NCBI RefSeq assembly: GCF_036669915.1 | Contig: NC_089321.1 | Coordinates: 12,019,914 to 12,083,913 of the forward strand | Source: Pocillopora verrucosa | Lineage: Eukaryota; Cnidaria; Anthozoa; Scleractinia; Pocilloporidae | Reading direction: 5' to 3' | DNA length: 64,000 nt | Shown here: piece after piece, positions 10,221-22,135 of the stretch | Position numbering within the stretch: the first letter of the stretch is position 1 | How the letters are laid out: the number at the start of each line of letters is the position of its first letter | Notes under the pieces: generated by a model | What the model saw: the letters and a program-made list of their open reading frames with translations, nothing else | Databases searched by the model: none | Told to the model about the DNA's origin: nothing | Made by a program: the position numbers and the translations under genes

Positions 10221-13025
10221 CTTTCCGCCAGTGGTTGTTTTTTCTCCGTCGGGCAAATTTGTTTTTGTCGAATTTTTTTCCACCTGTTATTATTTGGAAG
10301 GCCACCAGTATTTCTTTTCAATATACCACTCAAGTGTCATACTTTAAGCCTATTGGAGTTAAGAAGACGTGCGAACCAATCCGATCGAATTTAAACTTTA
10401 AATAAAGACAATTGTTTTATTTTTTTGCAGGTTCTCTACTGAATCCGGTCCAATGATCGAGAGAGGTATCAGATTCAAGATAAAGGAACGGAACCTGCAA
10501 AAAGGAAGTCAGTAACACATCTAAACTGCGTGGATGTACCTCATGTTAACTGCATTGCTTTGAAAATGATATTGAACGGTACACGTTAACCTTCGGGGGG
10601 GGGGGAGGGGAGGGGGTACTTCTTATCAACAGAGTTATGGGAATGTGTCGCTGGATTGACTACTGATGAGATTACATTTTCAACAGAGTTATGAAGATGG
10701 GGTCGCACATTTTTTTCGGTACTTTGGGGATCAGAAAGTTCTGGTAAGTGGGGATTAAAAATGGGAAGATTTGTAGTTAAATAGCTGTTTCCATATTACC
10801 AAAAGTGACCAAGATGGAGTCTGAATTTGACCACAGGGTAGGCCGGGGTAAGGGTTCCAAGAGGCCAGCGGCACAAACCCAGCAAAAAGTGACCCATTGA
10901 ACCAAGACCCAATCTGAGCGTTCTGATTGGTGCTTACTTGGTTGGGATATTGCTATATGGACAGTATCCACGGAAACGGTCAAAAACCATGTATTTTTGT
11001 TTGCGAAAGCCGGCAAATTCAAAATAAACAAGTTTGATCCGAGTGCCATAAGATAAACTAATTACTAAATTCGCTTGTTCAAGCCATACTGGGGAATAAT
11101 GATCCCCATAAGGTTCTGGGATATGATTATGATCCCTCCTCATTCTCGGTCAATTCTCTGCAGTCCTCCCTTTATACTCTCTTAACGACCACTGATTCCC
11201 TCCTTTCACCCAAAGAACCATGTGACACCCCCCTAAAATACTCCACGCTCCCCCCTTCAGTCGATAAATAATGAGTGGTTCCTATGTATTTTACGCGAAT
11301 GTAATTGTAAGCGTGGGTGTCAAACGTGTCGCTGGTTTATTCATGTTTGGTCCTAAAGGAAACGATAATTCGTCCGAGAAGTCCCCCTATATCTGCATGA
11401 CAACAGTGATAGAACCAGCTGTTAACTAAAATACAAGTTGTCTCCGAGCCAAGACTTTCAGAAAACCCATTTAAAGTCAACAAAAACTTGCATAACAATT
11501 TACTGTTTTTTTACCGCCTTGAAAAGAAGTTTAGTGCAAAACTCATTGTTCGCTGGCGAGGGCTTATAACGAAATTAAAATAGGAGTAAATAAGGTGTAC
11601 GAAGAAATTAACAGTTGAAGATAGTACACCTGCACTTAAAATTCTAGAAACTTCCATAAAGAAATAAAAGCCCGAAAACTACGGCAAATCGACGTATAGT
11701 GAGATGTATGTCACTTGTGACAAGCAATTAAAATCTACTTTTTTCATAACAGGCAAATTTGCAAGCTCTGCGTTGACAACTGCGGCCTTATAATTACCCT
11801 CCGAGACGCAAGGAGACTACCGACTAGCCAAAAATTCACTACTTTGACTTAGAATGAACGGAAAACAGCTGTAATGGGAAACACAGCCTCAATTTTAGCG
11901 AGCAACCGCGAATATTCCTACTGAGAAGATGGGGTGCCTTTGCAATGTCTTACTCAGTTACGCTGCCAAATTTCAAATGAAGCGCTTCATATCTTAAGAC
12001 TTAAAACTGGGATGTGTATCATTCGCACTCAATCCGAAAGTTAAACAAATTTTCGAAAGATATTTCGCCATTCGTGAGTTCGCTCCTAACTTCTCAAGTC
12101 TCTATTTTGTTAACGCACTGAATAAAAATAAAGAAATTTGTATCCTTCAAGTAAATATTCTAGACAGTCTATCTGTCCTTATATGGATTTGTATAAAAGA
12201 CCTTGGCTTGTATTAAAAGTAAATACAGCTAAAACAAAGAAGCATTTAATATGAGATTTGAAAAAACAGCAAGATAATACTTTATTTGAAGATTTGAATA
12301 TAACTTGAAGCGAAAACTTAAAATTATTTATATCTATTAGAGATCAAGAACGCGCAAAAAACCTCAAATCATGATCTTGCTTCCACCGCATGCAAATTAC
12401 GAAAACCAAACCGCACACTTTTATTAGCATAACTTATTTCTATTGTTTCGAAACGCCTAGTTTTTCCGTGGAGTAATTAGTAATGCATGCAGTTTATTCA
12501 TATATTTTGTTCTTTCAAGTTGAAAAAGTTTACTGTGTAAGTGAAGCGGTTGTGTTTTGCTTTAAAATGAAAGAAAAAAATAAGCAATACTAATATTATT
12601 TTCAGAAGATCGGTTCGACCCCTGGTGTTGATGTTGAAAGAATGAATAATTTACCGTTGTCAGCTTTGAAAACCGATCTGGTTGGTTTCGGATGGTGTAG
12701 AAAAAATTATTTTGTGTGAAAATTTTGCAAAAATGTTCCGCCTTTAGTACAGCGTTTTCTATTTGTGCGAAAAAAGTCATTAAAAACAAGAGAAACTTGT
12801 TAATATTCAAATGTTGGTCTATCATTTTAATAACACGTTAAGTGTGACTTAACGAAGTATCGCTTACAGCGAGCTTCAAACATTTTACTCTGTTTCAAAC
12901 GACCCCTTCTTTCTTTTGTTATTTAAGAGAACACCTTTCGGATTTTTAAGTAATAACATTTACGGCTTCAGCGTGTTGTCTCAGTATTCAGCGTTAATAT
13001 AATTTAAAAAAGGTTCCGGTAAGGT
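10221..13025. other. Intergenic region between CLIC and the BTBD6-like gene
   Basis: No exon was recognised. It contains a G run at 10597-10616, a CCAAT-bearing stretch near 10925 and a C-skewed repeat copy at 11120-11290. The rest, 11300-13025, is AT-rich unique-looking sequence with no supported feature. Confidence 0.6.
11120..11290 (-). repeat. G-skewed dispersed repeat, copy 4 (C-rich strand shown)
   Basis: It carries CTCTTAACGACCACTGATTC, CCATGTGACACCCCCCTAAA and a CAGTCGATAAATAATGAGTG end, which are complements of the landmark blocks seen at 3465 and 8585. Confidence 0.55.
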
Positions 13026-13839
13026 TTATCTATGCGAGTTAGTACCCATAGAATTTCCCATCTTTTTGAGCCAACCCTGTTTTATGTCGTGCTTTACCGG
13101 TTCGGTGAATGTTTCCTTGAATGCTTTCTGTCTGTGTGTCTCTCTCAGATAAGTCGAAATGGCTTCAAATTCTTCCGGAATCGTAAACCCCTTCAGCTCT
13201 CCAGCCACCTTGATGTGCATAAGTTTAGGCAATAAATTGCAGTCTGGCAACTTTAATTTGTCTCCGTCCAGGTAAGCACCTGGGCTCTCCTTGTCTAAAA
13301 ACTCATTCAACTTTTTAAGTTCCCTTACGAGCGCGGCGCGCAGTTTAGCATCGTTGTCTGGGATGCTGTTCCGCATGAATAAAGCGAACTTTGAATACAA
13401 ATCGCGGCCGGCGATGTTGGCTTGCGCTTTCAAACTCTTCAAATCAGGCTCTGGAAAGGTTTCCTCCAAATATCCCACGATCGCGTCGGCGTCTTCAATC
13501 GGTTCCAAATCTCCATGGATAAGCACAGGTGGTTTTAATCTTCCCTGGGTTCTTCGCACAAATTCATCCCACTTTTTCGTATCTTTTTTCGTCAGATCGA
13601 CGAATTCTTGATGGAACGGAACACCTTTCAGTCGCAATATCATCACAATTCGTTGACTGGAAGGGCAATCTCCTAGCTCTTTGTGAACTTTAAAATGGTC
13701 GTTAGATCCCTAAACCCAAAACACAACATTTTGTGAAATTAACACCGCTTTCACGGAATGAATTAATTCTCAATTCCAGAAGTGCGACCCCATAGCTGTA
13801 ACGTTGGCAACTCACCTTCACAAACACCGTCACCGACAT
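13026..13839 (-). CDS. Chloride intracellular channel (CLIC) family protein
   Basis: CLIC proteins have a GST fold, exist in soluble and membrane forms and work at membranes and the cortical cytoskeleton. Exon 1 coding 13816-13839 (MSVTVFVK), exon 2 13026-13709, joined in phase 0, give 235 aa, close to the usual 240. The N-terminal thioredoxin-like part has a glutaredoxin-type C-P-S-S (Cys23), as in the C-P-x-(C/S) site of the family, followed by the putative membrane helix RIVMMILRLKGVPF. The C-terminal helical domain carries the strong CLIC signature YLDGDKLKLPDCNLLPKL. The start is the only ATG that supplies the beta-1 strand. The second site residue is Ser, so a monothiol rather than dithiol site. 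GDAP1 or another GST is less likely because of the D-x-L-x-x-x-DCNLLPKL motif. Confidence 0.94.
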
Positions 13840-15008
13840 AGCTACGATTATCTTCCGCCTCAGCTGAACAAAATCAAACCGAAAGGACGCAAGTTTCCGT
13901 TCGAGCTGTAATTTACCCGACAGCTACGAGACAACTGTCACACCTTATTAATAAACAAAATGTAGTTTGTGCTCCAGATCGCCTCGCATTTTTTCTCATT
14001 TCCAGATTTCTTCTCGCCAAAATAGGGTGCGGAGAACTGAGCACAAGCACAGCCGCGCATGCTTGCCTGACGACAGGCAATTTGTACCAAAGACCGGAAT
14101 CTAAATTCTCCTCAGGATTTTCAACAAAATAATCAGAAAAGTTGACAAAACTTTCATCTTTCCATCACGTTTTATTGTTTAACCTAAATGGTGAATACAT
14201 TAAAGTGTGTCTTCTGTTCCTGAACATGTCTCAACGGCGACACACAATCTTAGCATTTCACAATTGTTACAAAATTCACCTCATCCAGTTCCCCTAGCCT
14301 CATCACGATTTCGTTCAAAATTGCACATCATTTCCATACGATATCATTATTGATACGCCCTCGGATCATTCCTCATCAGATTTCCTTGTACCTAAGCCCA
14401 AAACTTTCGCCACGGTTATCCCCTCTCCTACTTCTCAAAAAGTGAACTTTCTCCATCCCATTCTCCTTGGTTAAGTCACCAGAATCGATTGACCGTGAAG
14501 AACTGGGAGAAAGCCTTAAAGGAAGCTACGACAGGTTTACAAACTCTTGGGAAAAAGTTACCTCTTATTGCGTTCAAGGAATCAACAGAAAACTGGAACA
14601 TTTCTTTCTCACAAAAAATTCCATCATTTTCACATTTATACACAGATAGCAGAAAAATAGACAACTAAAGTTCAACTTGCCGTTTATCGGTCCTAAACTT
14701 CTGTAGGCGAGGCGACAGAACTGATCAGGCGACACACGCACGAGGGAGAAAAAACACATCACAAAAAGTGCACGTGTCCGCCCTCGCCCCTCTTCCCTCC
14801 CGTCCGCACCCCCCACAACGCATGTAAGAAATGAGCCCATCTTCTCCAATCACAATTGATACCAGAGATCAAACACTACACTAGAAATCATTCATCTACT
14901 TATAAGATACAAAGAGTAAATTGTTACGCTTATATATTCGAAAGTCAAGTGTCTTCCCGCTTTAATATGCGTAATTAGCACTTCATATACTGTGGCCTGT
15001 GCTAGTCC
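13840..15008. other. Intergenic region and probable 3' UTR of the N-WASP gene
   Basis: No exon was seen. On the minus strand an AATAAA (TTTATT at 14171-14176) lies about 830 bases after the N-WASP stop and could be its poly(A) signal. The 13840-13920 stretch would hold the CLIC 5' UTR and promoter, with no clear TATA box. Confidence 0.45.
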
Positions 15009-18000
15009 CTAGTCCATCCACTCGTCCTCGTCGTCTTCAAACTCAGATGCACTTTCGCTTTCACTCTCTGCAAACAAATGAATCAAATAATTAACTACTA
15101 TCAAAGAAAGACCTCGCGGTGTGCACAACGGCCATTACCGACAGCTTGGATTTCCGCCGGTTTAGCTTGAACCCTTTAACTCCCAAGATCTGATTATTAA
15201 TTCTCCCCTCTAGCTGCTACACATTTCCTTGTAAACTAATTACAAGAATTTGGTGTTGGATCAAGATAACAACTGTAGCTTGATAAGTTAGAGTATTCTC
15301 ATTACGTGTTGGCTGGACAATGTTTGGATATTATAAGGAGAAGTTACATGTCCATCACTTGGTGTACCTGAAGAGTGGATGGCTTTTTCTCTTTGCTCCA
15401 GTGCCAATTGGAGGGCCCCTAAGATTCCACCCCCTCCACCTCCGGATGGAGACTTCAAATTTTTTGGTGGTCCATCTGTCTCTGATACCTAACAAAATGG
15501 AAATTAGCACGCAATCAGTCTGATATATTGTACTACTCGTGCGTATTGCAGCACACGCACTTCACGCGCGTGCAATTCCCACGCATAGTACACGCACTCT
15601 GCGTGTTACTACACGCCAATGCGTGTAACAGAAAAAATGCTCACAGGAGAGAGTAAATATGTGATATTGACACGCAATCACTCAACTGGAACTTATTAAA
15701 TTCCTGCATCATAGCAAAAGCGCGTTTAAGTAGTAAAAGAGATTAATTCAATTATGAGCAAGTCATTGAATTTTTTGGGTTCCTTGCGGAAAAGTAGAGT
15801 TATCTGGAGGTCACGCACGAGTTAACCCCACCTTCTTCAACTGCTTGCCACTCCTGATCTCACTCAGCAATCCACTTCGACCATCTGAACTGCTTGGTCT
15901 TCTCTCCTCGGCTGCTACCTTCTTCAGGGAGGTTCCTTGACAAATCTGATCAAGAAGAGCTCCACGACCCGGGCCACCACCGCTAGCTATGGGGGGAGGA
16001 GGAGGCGGAGGGCCACCTCTTCCCATTGGTGGAGGTGGAGGAGGTGCACCACCCATTGGTGGAGGAGGAGGTGGGGCAGGAGGCGGAGGTACCCCTGCAG
16101 GAGGAAGTGGTGCCCTGGAAAGAGGGGGTGGTGGTGGTAAGCCTCCACGTGAGGGAGGGGGTGGTGGAGGCCCACCACGGGATGGAGGGGGTGGTGGTGG
16201 GGCATTTCCTATTCTTGCTGGGGGTGGTGGTGGGGCTCCACGTGAGGGGGGAGGGGGTGGTGGGGGTCCTCTTGACTGTCCTCTGGATGGTGCTGGTGGA
16301 GCTGGTGGAGCTAGGACATAATATTTAACGTGTTAAAATCGTAATAAAGGCCTTGTGATTTATGTCCCTACTTAGAAAAAATATATATATAATGTCCCCC
16401 TTAAGTGCCAACATATGTATGAGAAGAACTTGCTGCCTTGGCTATGACATCTGCAAATGGTTAAACATTCTAGTCCTCTCAGATAAGGACAAAAAACCGT
16501 AGGCCCTTTCTCCTGCATCTTCTCTTCTGGCAAAGAGTGGGGAATTTAGCTCTCTGTGTTGTGATCTGGCCTTGTTAATGTTTATACAGGCCCCCATTTA
16601 AACCAGCTTTAAAGCTAAACTGAGCTAGCCTGTTAACAAATTGCAAATTAATTCATAGATTAAAAAAACTCACTGGTATTTTGAACATTTTTCCAATTTA
16701 AACAGTTCATGTCAATCCATCAGCTTGAAAAAAAGAGGAATATTGATTGCTTACGTGGTTCCGTAGCTTTTTCCTTCTCTATTTCACGTCTAACATTGTC
16801 AATTCCTCCTCTCTTTTCGACAAAATCATAGATGAAGTCCATCGTTTCCTTTTTCTGCATTTGTTCAGCAGTAACACCAACTAGAGAAAACAGCTCTTTC
16901 CATTTATCATCCAATCTATCAACCTAACAAAGACAAAAAACTGATCACCAGAATGTTTCAAAGAAATTTAGGCATTCAGCTCTGAAAGTTTCTTTTTGAT
17001 TAACATCTCCATGGCAACTAGTCACCCACAAAGTTGTGGTCTACGTCATTGACAATTGCAACAATCAAGCTTCTTGCTTCATCCAAAAGAAATCTTGAAC
17101 TCATAGTCTACTGTTGAATGAAAAATTTTAATGAAGATTTTGTTATCTTAGGGACTGGTCAATATTTACCATGGAGGGGGTGTTGAAGGATTTTGGTTGT
17201 GTCATAAGAAAACTCACTTGATATCCACCCCACCTCCTCCCTCATTGGTAGTCAAGTTTTAAGTTCCCCCTTTAAAGACATTAAAACCGTTTTCTTACAT
17301 CAAATCCACCTTGTGGATCCCAGCCAATATGTCCAATGTGCCTGTAGTGAAATTTAAAAAAATTCTTATCACTGTATTTCCTCAAATAAGCACTAGGTGC
17401 TGATTTAAAATATTGCCTAAAAGGAGGGACACTTATTGGAAAAAGGATGCTAAAGCAAGGGGGGTGCTCATCATTCTTCTGTGCTAATGCTGCTGTAGTT
17501 GAAGCTTAAGAGGTTATAAATAAAGTGGCAGTAAAAACAGGGTTTTCCTTAAATCCCTACTAATTAAGAAATTGAGAGAGAAGGGAGAGGAGAGGGGGGG
17601 CACTTATTTAAGAGGGGCACTTGTCTGACATTATGACATTGATGGTGGGTGTTTATCTGGGGGACGACCCTTTATAGAGTGTGGGTGCTTATTCATGGAA
17701 ATACAGCTGAATTGGTTCTGCAAAAAGAAACCTGAAGAAAAAACAACACTGATAATGACCATTGATTTGCATACAAGATTACATGTACACTACTCCTAAA
17801 CAGAGGCGAATTGAAATGTTACATGAATATTTCTGGGGGACTTAAGTGTCTGCATCCCAACTTCAGTATCCATTTTCTTAAAACTCTTCTCTACACATTT
17901 CTTTTGGTGCTGACAAGAAGAATTTCTTTAAAAATCAAGAGCTTCTCAATTGGTGATCATTTCCTTTATTCTCATGACCTTAATGTGTTATTTAGGTGTG

Positions 18001-20654
18001 ATATTGTAAGGAGAAATTAGATATTAGTCATCATAAGGGTCAAAGGGTTATGCTTGTGTGCCCTGAATAAAGGTTGTCCTAAAGAAGAGCCTCCATTCTT
18101 AACCTTTTACCTCCCAGATCTGATAGTCAATTCTCCCCTCCAGCTACTACATACTTCCTTTTAAATCAGTTACAAGAATTTGGTGTTAGATCAAGATGAC
18201 CGCTTCTATTTGGTGTATTTGAGTATTCTCATTACCTGTTTGCTGGATAATGTATGAATATTGTAGAGAGAAGTTAGATGGTAATCACTTCTGGAAGCTA
18301 ACCCTTTAACTCCCAAGATCTCATTAGTAATTCTCCTTACTGTCCATCATATAGTTCTTATGATGTTAGTTTGGAGAATTTGGTATTGGATCAACTAATA
18401 ATTCCCTAATTGATATTTTTCTTTATTCTCATCACTTGTCTGCCTGATATTGCATTGACATTGTAAGGAGAAATTCTGTCTTGGTCACTTATGGGAGTTA
18501 AAAGGTTAAAAGGGAAATTAACAATTCAAAGATCAGCTCACTGGAAGTTCTCTGGTTTTCCAATGTCATCTTTGGTAATCCTTTTCTTGGTGTTTTTCTT
18601 GTTGTTTGATGCATTACTTTTGCTGTCTTTTCTGTCTTTGCTCTTTTTCCGAGACAGAGCAGGACCACCATCCACGGAGGAAAGACTTGTCTGTGATTGT
18701 GAATGACTCATATTGCTAAAGTTATCTTTGTACAAAAAAGATACCAAAACGAATTGTATTAGCAGAGATGGAGATCTACAACAACAAATAATGATTTAAA
18801 GAGCATACATCTATTCAGTGTTGTACATGCAAAACCAAAAGCAAATGAAGGTGATTTCAACAGTCAACCAATTTTTTTACACATACTCTTACCATTGGCC
18901 TGTAAAGAACTCCTCTTTCCAATGTCCACATTGCCCCCTACTGCAGGGGGCGGAGCAGGCTGCTTGCCATGCCTTGAGGCATTCTCTTTTTTTCTTTCTA
19001 CAAATCACACAAAAGAGATTCATTTGCTTCTGTAAAATGGTTGTTAAAAAGTGTTGCTGATCATAAAATGTCAAAAAAAAAGCCACATTAATGTGATGAA
19101 GAATTTTTTAATAGACAGCAATAAACAGCAATCAATTATGTTTGAAACATAATCAACCCTTTACACCCTAACATTAATATGTATATTCTCCATACTGTTC
19201 TCTTTATGTTTCCTGAGGTGCTGACAAGGAGAATTTGTTTGACAATCAAGAGCCTCTTAAGTTGGTGATGATTTTATTTATTCTCAGGACCTTAATGTTT
19301 GATTCAGGGGTGATATTCTAAGGAGAAATTAGATACTAGTCACTCTTATGAATTAAAGGATTAATCATTAAAAATTAGCATCGATGTATCAGCTTTTCTC
19401 ACTGGACACTATTTCATGTGCACACTCCTAGTAGTGACCAAAACATAACTGCTCATTTCAATCACTTCCCAACAATACGGCTCTGACTATCAGTTCATGG
19501 TGTATTCAGCCATGTGACTGTATAAATGCATGTACATGTTGACCTAATCTAATCTTTCTCTCACCTACGCGTCTCTGTTCCTTCTCCTTCAGCTTCTTTT
19601 CAATCACATTGATAAAGTTCTGGGCCTCTTCAGCATTTGCAAAATTTAGACCAGCATTGTATTTCTACAACACAGAGTGGCCACATCACAAACAGATTAA
19701 TAAAAGACTGTGGATATATGAAAATCATATATGTGAACTGATAGGGCTAATCTTCTTCTCTACTTTGATTTGCATTATTATATTAGCAGCAAGTCCAAAT
19801 GAAGATCTATCCAATGATTTCTGCTCAACAACAGCAAAGACATTCAACTCAGGAAGGGACAAATATCCTCTATTGTGGAACAAGGGTTGCTATATTGACC
19901 AATCATAGCACGTATTTCAAAAATAGCACTTAGTCATCAGTTAATAACATAGAGAAATTTATTACATAAGCTAAACTCTCTTAAATCTCACAACAAAGGC
20001 AATTGCTCATTTAATCCCAGTTAATTTTGTTTAACTGCCCACAGATAGATAGTAACGTTATAATCGGTAAAATACTAAAATTGTAACATTGAAAACAAAG
20101 TAGATTAGACAAATGAAATTCTAAATTACTTCTACTTACATCAGCGGCGAAAGCGTGGAAATAAGGCTGAGAACGAGTATATTTGAACTGGTTGTACAAC
20201 TCCTGTTCCCATTCTAACGACTTTGTCTACAATACGATGAAGGTAGAATTAAAATCAACACATAGATTGGCCAATATGATGTCTTTCTAGAGTGCAGTTG
20301 TGAAGTGACACGTTCTGAGCTTACCACAAGACTGTACATTCGAAGAAAGTATGATCTCTTCCCGTTGTCTTTCACAAAACAAATTACTCCTGTAACTTTC
20401 TTCTTCCATACTCTACGGTTTTCAGGCGGTGCAATATATAGCTGGGCTACGGATGTCGCTAGAGTCTGTAAAAGAGTCATGATAAAAATAAGGAAAAAGA
20501 ACGAGGCTCGAACTTGCTCCAACGCCACTCTTGGAGCTGATTCTTTTCAACTTACCACACAACGGCGACCAAGCATACTAAAAATTTCGTCATTTTCATA
20601 CTGTTTAAGCAGTGAAGATGGTCTGTTAACGCCTTCACTCTTTGGTCCTGACAT
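15009..20654 (-). CDS. WASL: Neural Wiskott-Aldrich syndrome protein (N-WASP), complete, 11 exons
   Basis: Activates the Arp2/3 complex to nucleate branched actin downstream of Cdc42. Exons: 20556-20654, 20325-20465, 20140-20226, 19565-19664, 18893-18997, 18542-18725, 17299-17341, 16755-16923, 15832-16310, 15368-15488, 15009-15067; 1587 nt, 528 aa, all phases agree. Domains: WH1 about 20-145 (TLATSVAQLYIAPPENRRVW, CFVKDNGKRSYFLRMY, SLEWEQELY), basic KKNTKKR then CRIB/GBD about 226-300 (GKPENFQ, HIGHIGWDPQGGFD, WKELFSLVGVT, FIYDFVEKRGGI), polyproline about 310-420, two WH2 motifs (RGALLDQICQGTSLKKV, RSGLLSEIRSGKQLKK), central region GILGALQLALEQREKAIHSS and acidic tail FEDDEDEWMD with the essential Trp near the end. 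Two WH2 copies make it N-WASP type. The exon 9 donor GTGGGG is non-consensus. Confidence 0.96.
15168..15360 (+). mobile_element. MITE-like element, subfamily B, truncated beside an exon
   Basis: It begins TTGAACCCTTTAACTCCCAA and carries the subfamily B core (GGTGTTGGATCAAGATAACA, TTATAAGGAGAAGTTACATG). It lacks its right terminal repeat and ends within about 8 bases of the N-WASP exon 10 splice donor at 15367/15368. Confidence 0.8.
15534..15612. repeat. Cluster of short ACGCAC/GCGTGT dyads
   Basis: ACGCAC, CACGCG, GCGTGT and their complements recur about ten times in 80 bases, some as CACGCGCGTG-type palindromes. It sits in N-WASP intron 9. Confidence 0.55.
17150..17275 (+). repeat. G-skewed dispersed repeat, copy 5 (partial)
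   Basis: ACCATGGAGGGGGTGTTGAAGG, TTTGGTTGTGTCATAAGAAA and CCACCCCACCTCCTCC are the right-hand part of the family seen at 30285. It lies in N-WASP intron 7, close to the CRIB exon. Confidence 0.5.
17845..18050 (+). mobile_element. MITE-like element, subfamily C
   Basis: TGCATCCCAACTTCAGTATC start, GTGCTGACAAGAAGAATTTC core and ATTGTAAGGAGAAATTAGAT near the end, closing with CAAAGGGTTA. It is the first of three elements in a row within N-WASP intron 6. Confidence 0.75.
18099..18299 (+). mobile_element. MITE-like element, subfamily B
   Basis: TTAACCTTTTACCTCCCAGA start, GGTGTTAGATCAAGATGACC core, and end ATCACTTCTGGAAGCTAACC. The right end fuses with the left end of the next element at 18299. 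Confidence 0.8.
18299..18509 (+). mobile_element. MITE-like element, subfamily A
   Basis: TAACCCTTTAACTCCCAAGA start, GGTATTGGATCAACTAATAA core, TTGTAAGGAGAAATTCTGTC, and end ATGGGAGTTAAAAGGTTAAA. The terminal inverted repeats are both intact. It ends about 30 bases from the N-WASP exon 6 donor (18542). Confidence 0.82.
19153..19366 (+). mobile_element. MITE-like element, subfamily C
   Basis: TCAACCCTTTACACCCTAAC start, CTGACAAGGAGAATTTGTTT core, TTCAGGGGTGATATTCTAAG, end AATTAAAGGATTAATC. It lies in N-WASP intron 4. Confidence 0.78.
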
Positions 20655-20837
20655 CTTTTGGTAAGCTTTCAGTTTCTGAGTAGCAGCAGCACCAAAATAC
20701 CTACGTTTGAAAATAAGCCTGCTTTCAGAATACTATGCAGTTTCCGGGTGACGTCATGCATATACACAAAAGCGAGGCTACGAGGCTAAGGAAGGCTTTA
20801 ACCTTGTTCCCAGGGTCCTCTCTTTTCCTCTCTCAAG

Positions 20838-21015
20838 GTTTAACACTTCAACCCCTAAGAGTGATTGGCAACTAATTTCTCCTGGGCATATCACCCTTGA
20901 ATCAAACATTAAGGTCACAAGAATAAAGGAATTGATCACCTCGACAGCTTTTTAGGAAATGTACGGTGAACAGTATGGAGAATATGCTTACTGATGTTAG
21001 GGCACTAAGGGTAAA
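20838..21015 (-). mobile_element. MITE-like element, subfamily C
   Basis: In reverse orientation: TAACACTTCAACCCCTAAGA, ATCACCCTTGAATCAAACAT, GAACAGTATGGAGAATATGC and a TTAGGGCACTAAGGGTAAA end. Confidence 0.72.
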
Positions 21016-22129
21016 GAGAGAGGACCCTGTTGAGCGTCCCCCTCGGAAGGAATGTTACAATGTGGCACCAACCCCATCACAGGAGTTACCAGAACGATGT
21101 TGTGAACAACGAGGAATTACCTTGGAAATCATTGGAAGCGTACCACCTTGAATCCTCATTAGCAAATTGCTCACGGAACATTCCTTGCCAGGCCTATCAA
21201 TAAAAGAAAAAAACATTTGAATTTACCATAAGTGTTTTAGTCACGTCGCTTGAAATGTTGGCCTTGACAGTCATCAGTGATTGCGTGATTATTTCATTCA
21301 CTTAATCCGAATTGGTAAATTTTAGCAGACGAAAATCAACTAGCTAAAAGTCACAAGTTGAAATGTTGTTGTTGAAGATCAATCAAATTGTTAGAACAGT
21401 TGAAATAATTATCGACTGAAGCTGTTGACAATAAGTTTCGTTAGAGCAAAATTAATTGCACTGTGCTGCGTTCAGGCCGAGACCAACTTAATAGATTCCA
21501 TTTAAATGCAACTTATAATCCTTAGCAAATCCCACCATCCTCTTTACGGCGTGTCACCTAAACTCAATCCCACCTCAACCGCGCCAGCAGATACTGAGCA
21601 GAGACGACTGGGGCGGAGTAACGTCGCAAAGTATGCTACAAATGATGAAAAAAACTGGGAACATCAAGAGAATCTGGGAGATTATATGGAAACCAGGCTT
21701 AAAAGGACTTTGAACTGTATTACATCATTACCAAATGGTGTGAGAGTCAAATCAAAGTTGATAACACTGGTTCCAGCCGATATCTTAATATCTTGAGCAC
21801 GATAAAGGTCACGTGACTGGTGCGTCAAAAAGTCAGAGCTCGCTGCCTCTCAGGCTTGTATGTTTTGTTTCACATTAATACGTACTCAAGAGCAATTCCT
21901 CTCATTTACGTGTATATGTACGCATGAATTATCAACGTTGAAGCTGGGAATACCCTTGAGACCTAAAATGTGTCTAAAAAACATACGAGCTCAAGAGGTC
22001 CATTGACCTTTAAGTTCTTCGGTTGACCCAACCGGTTTCCTCTACTTACGACAGCGCACTTCGTTTCGATACTGTTGTCTTACGCAACAGCACACTTGAC
22101 AATAAAATGACACTATTTCAGCAACACCT

Positions 22130-22135
22130 TTTATT
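22130..22135 (-). terminator. Possible poly(A) signal for XPB
   Basis: AATAAA on the minus strand, 450 bases downstream of the XPB stop codon. It was chosen only for position and motif; no transcript evidence is available. Confidence 0.35.

Noticed and set aside
15937..16328. Glycine- and valine-rich open frames on the plus strand (GGGGGGPP-type and VVEVEE-type)
   Set aside because: They are shadows of the N-WASP polyproline exon read on the opposite strand.
21506..21796. 96-codon plus-strand frame between N-WASP and XPB
   Set aside because: No recognisable domain, signal peptide or splice partner; compatible with chance.
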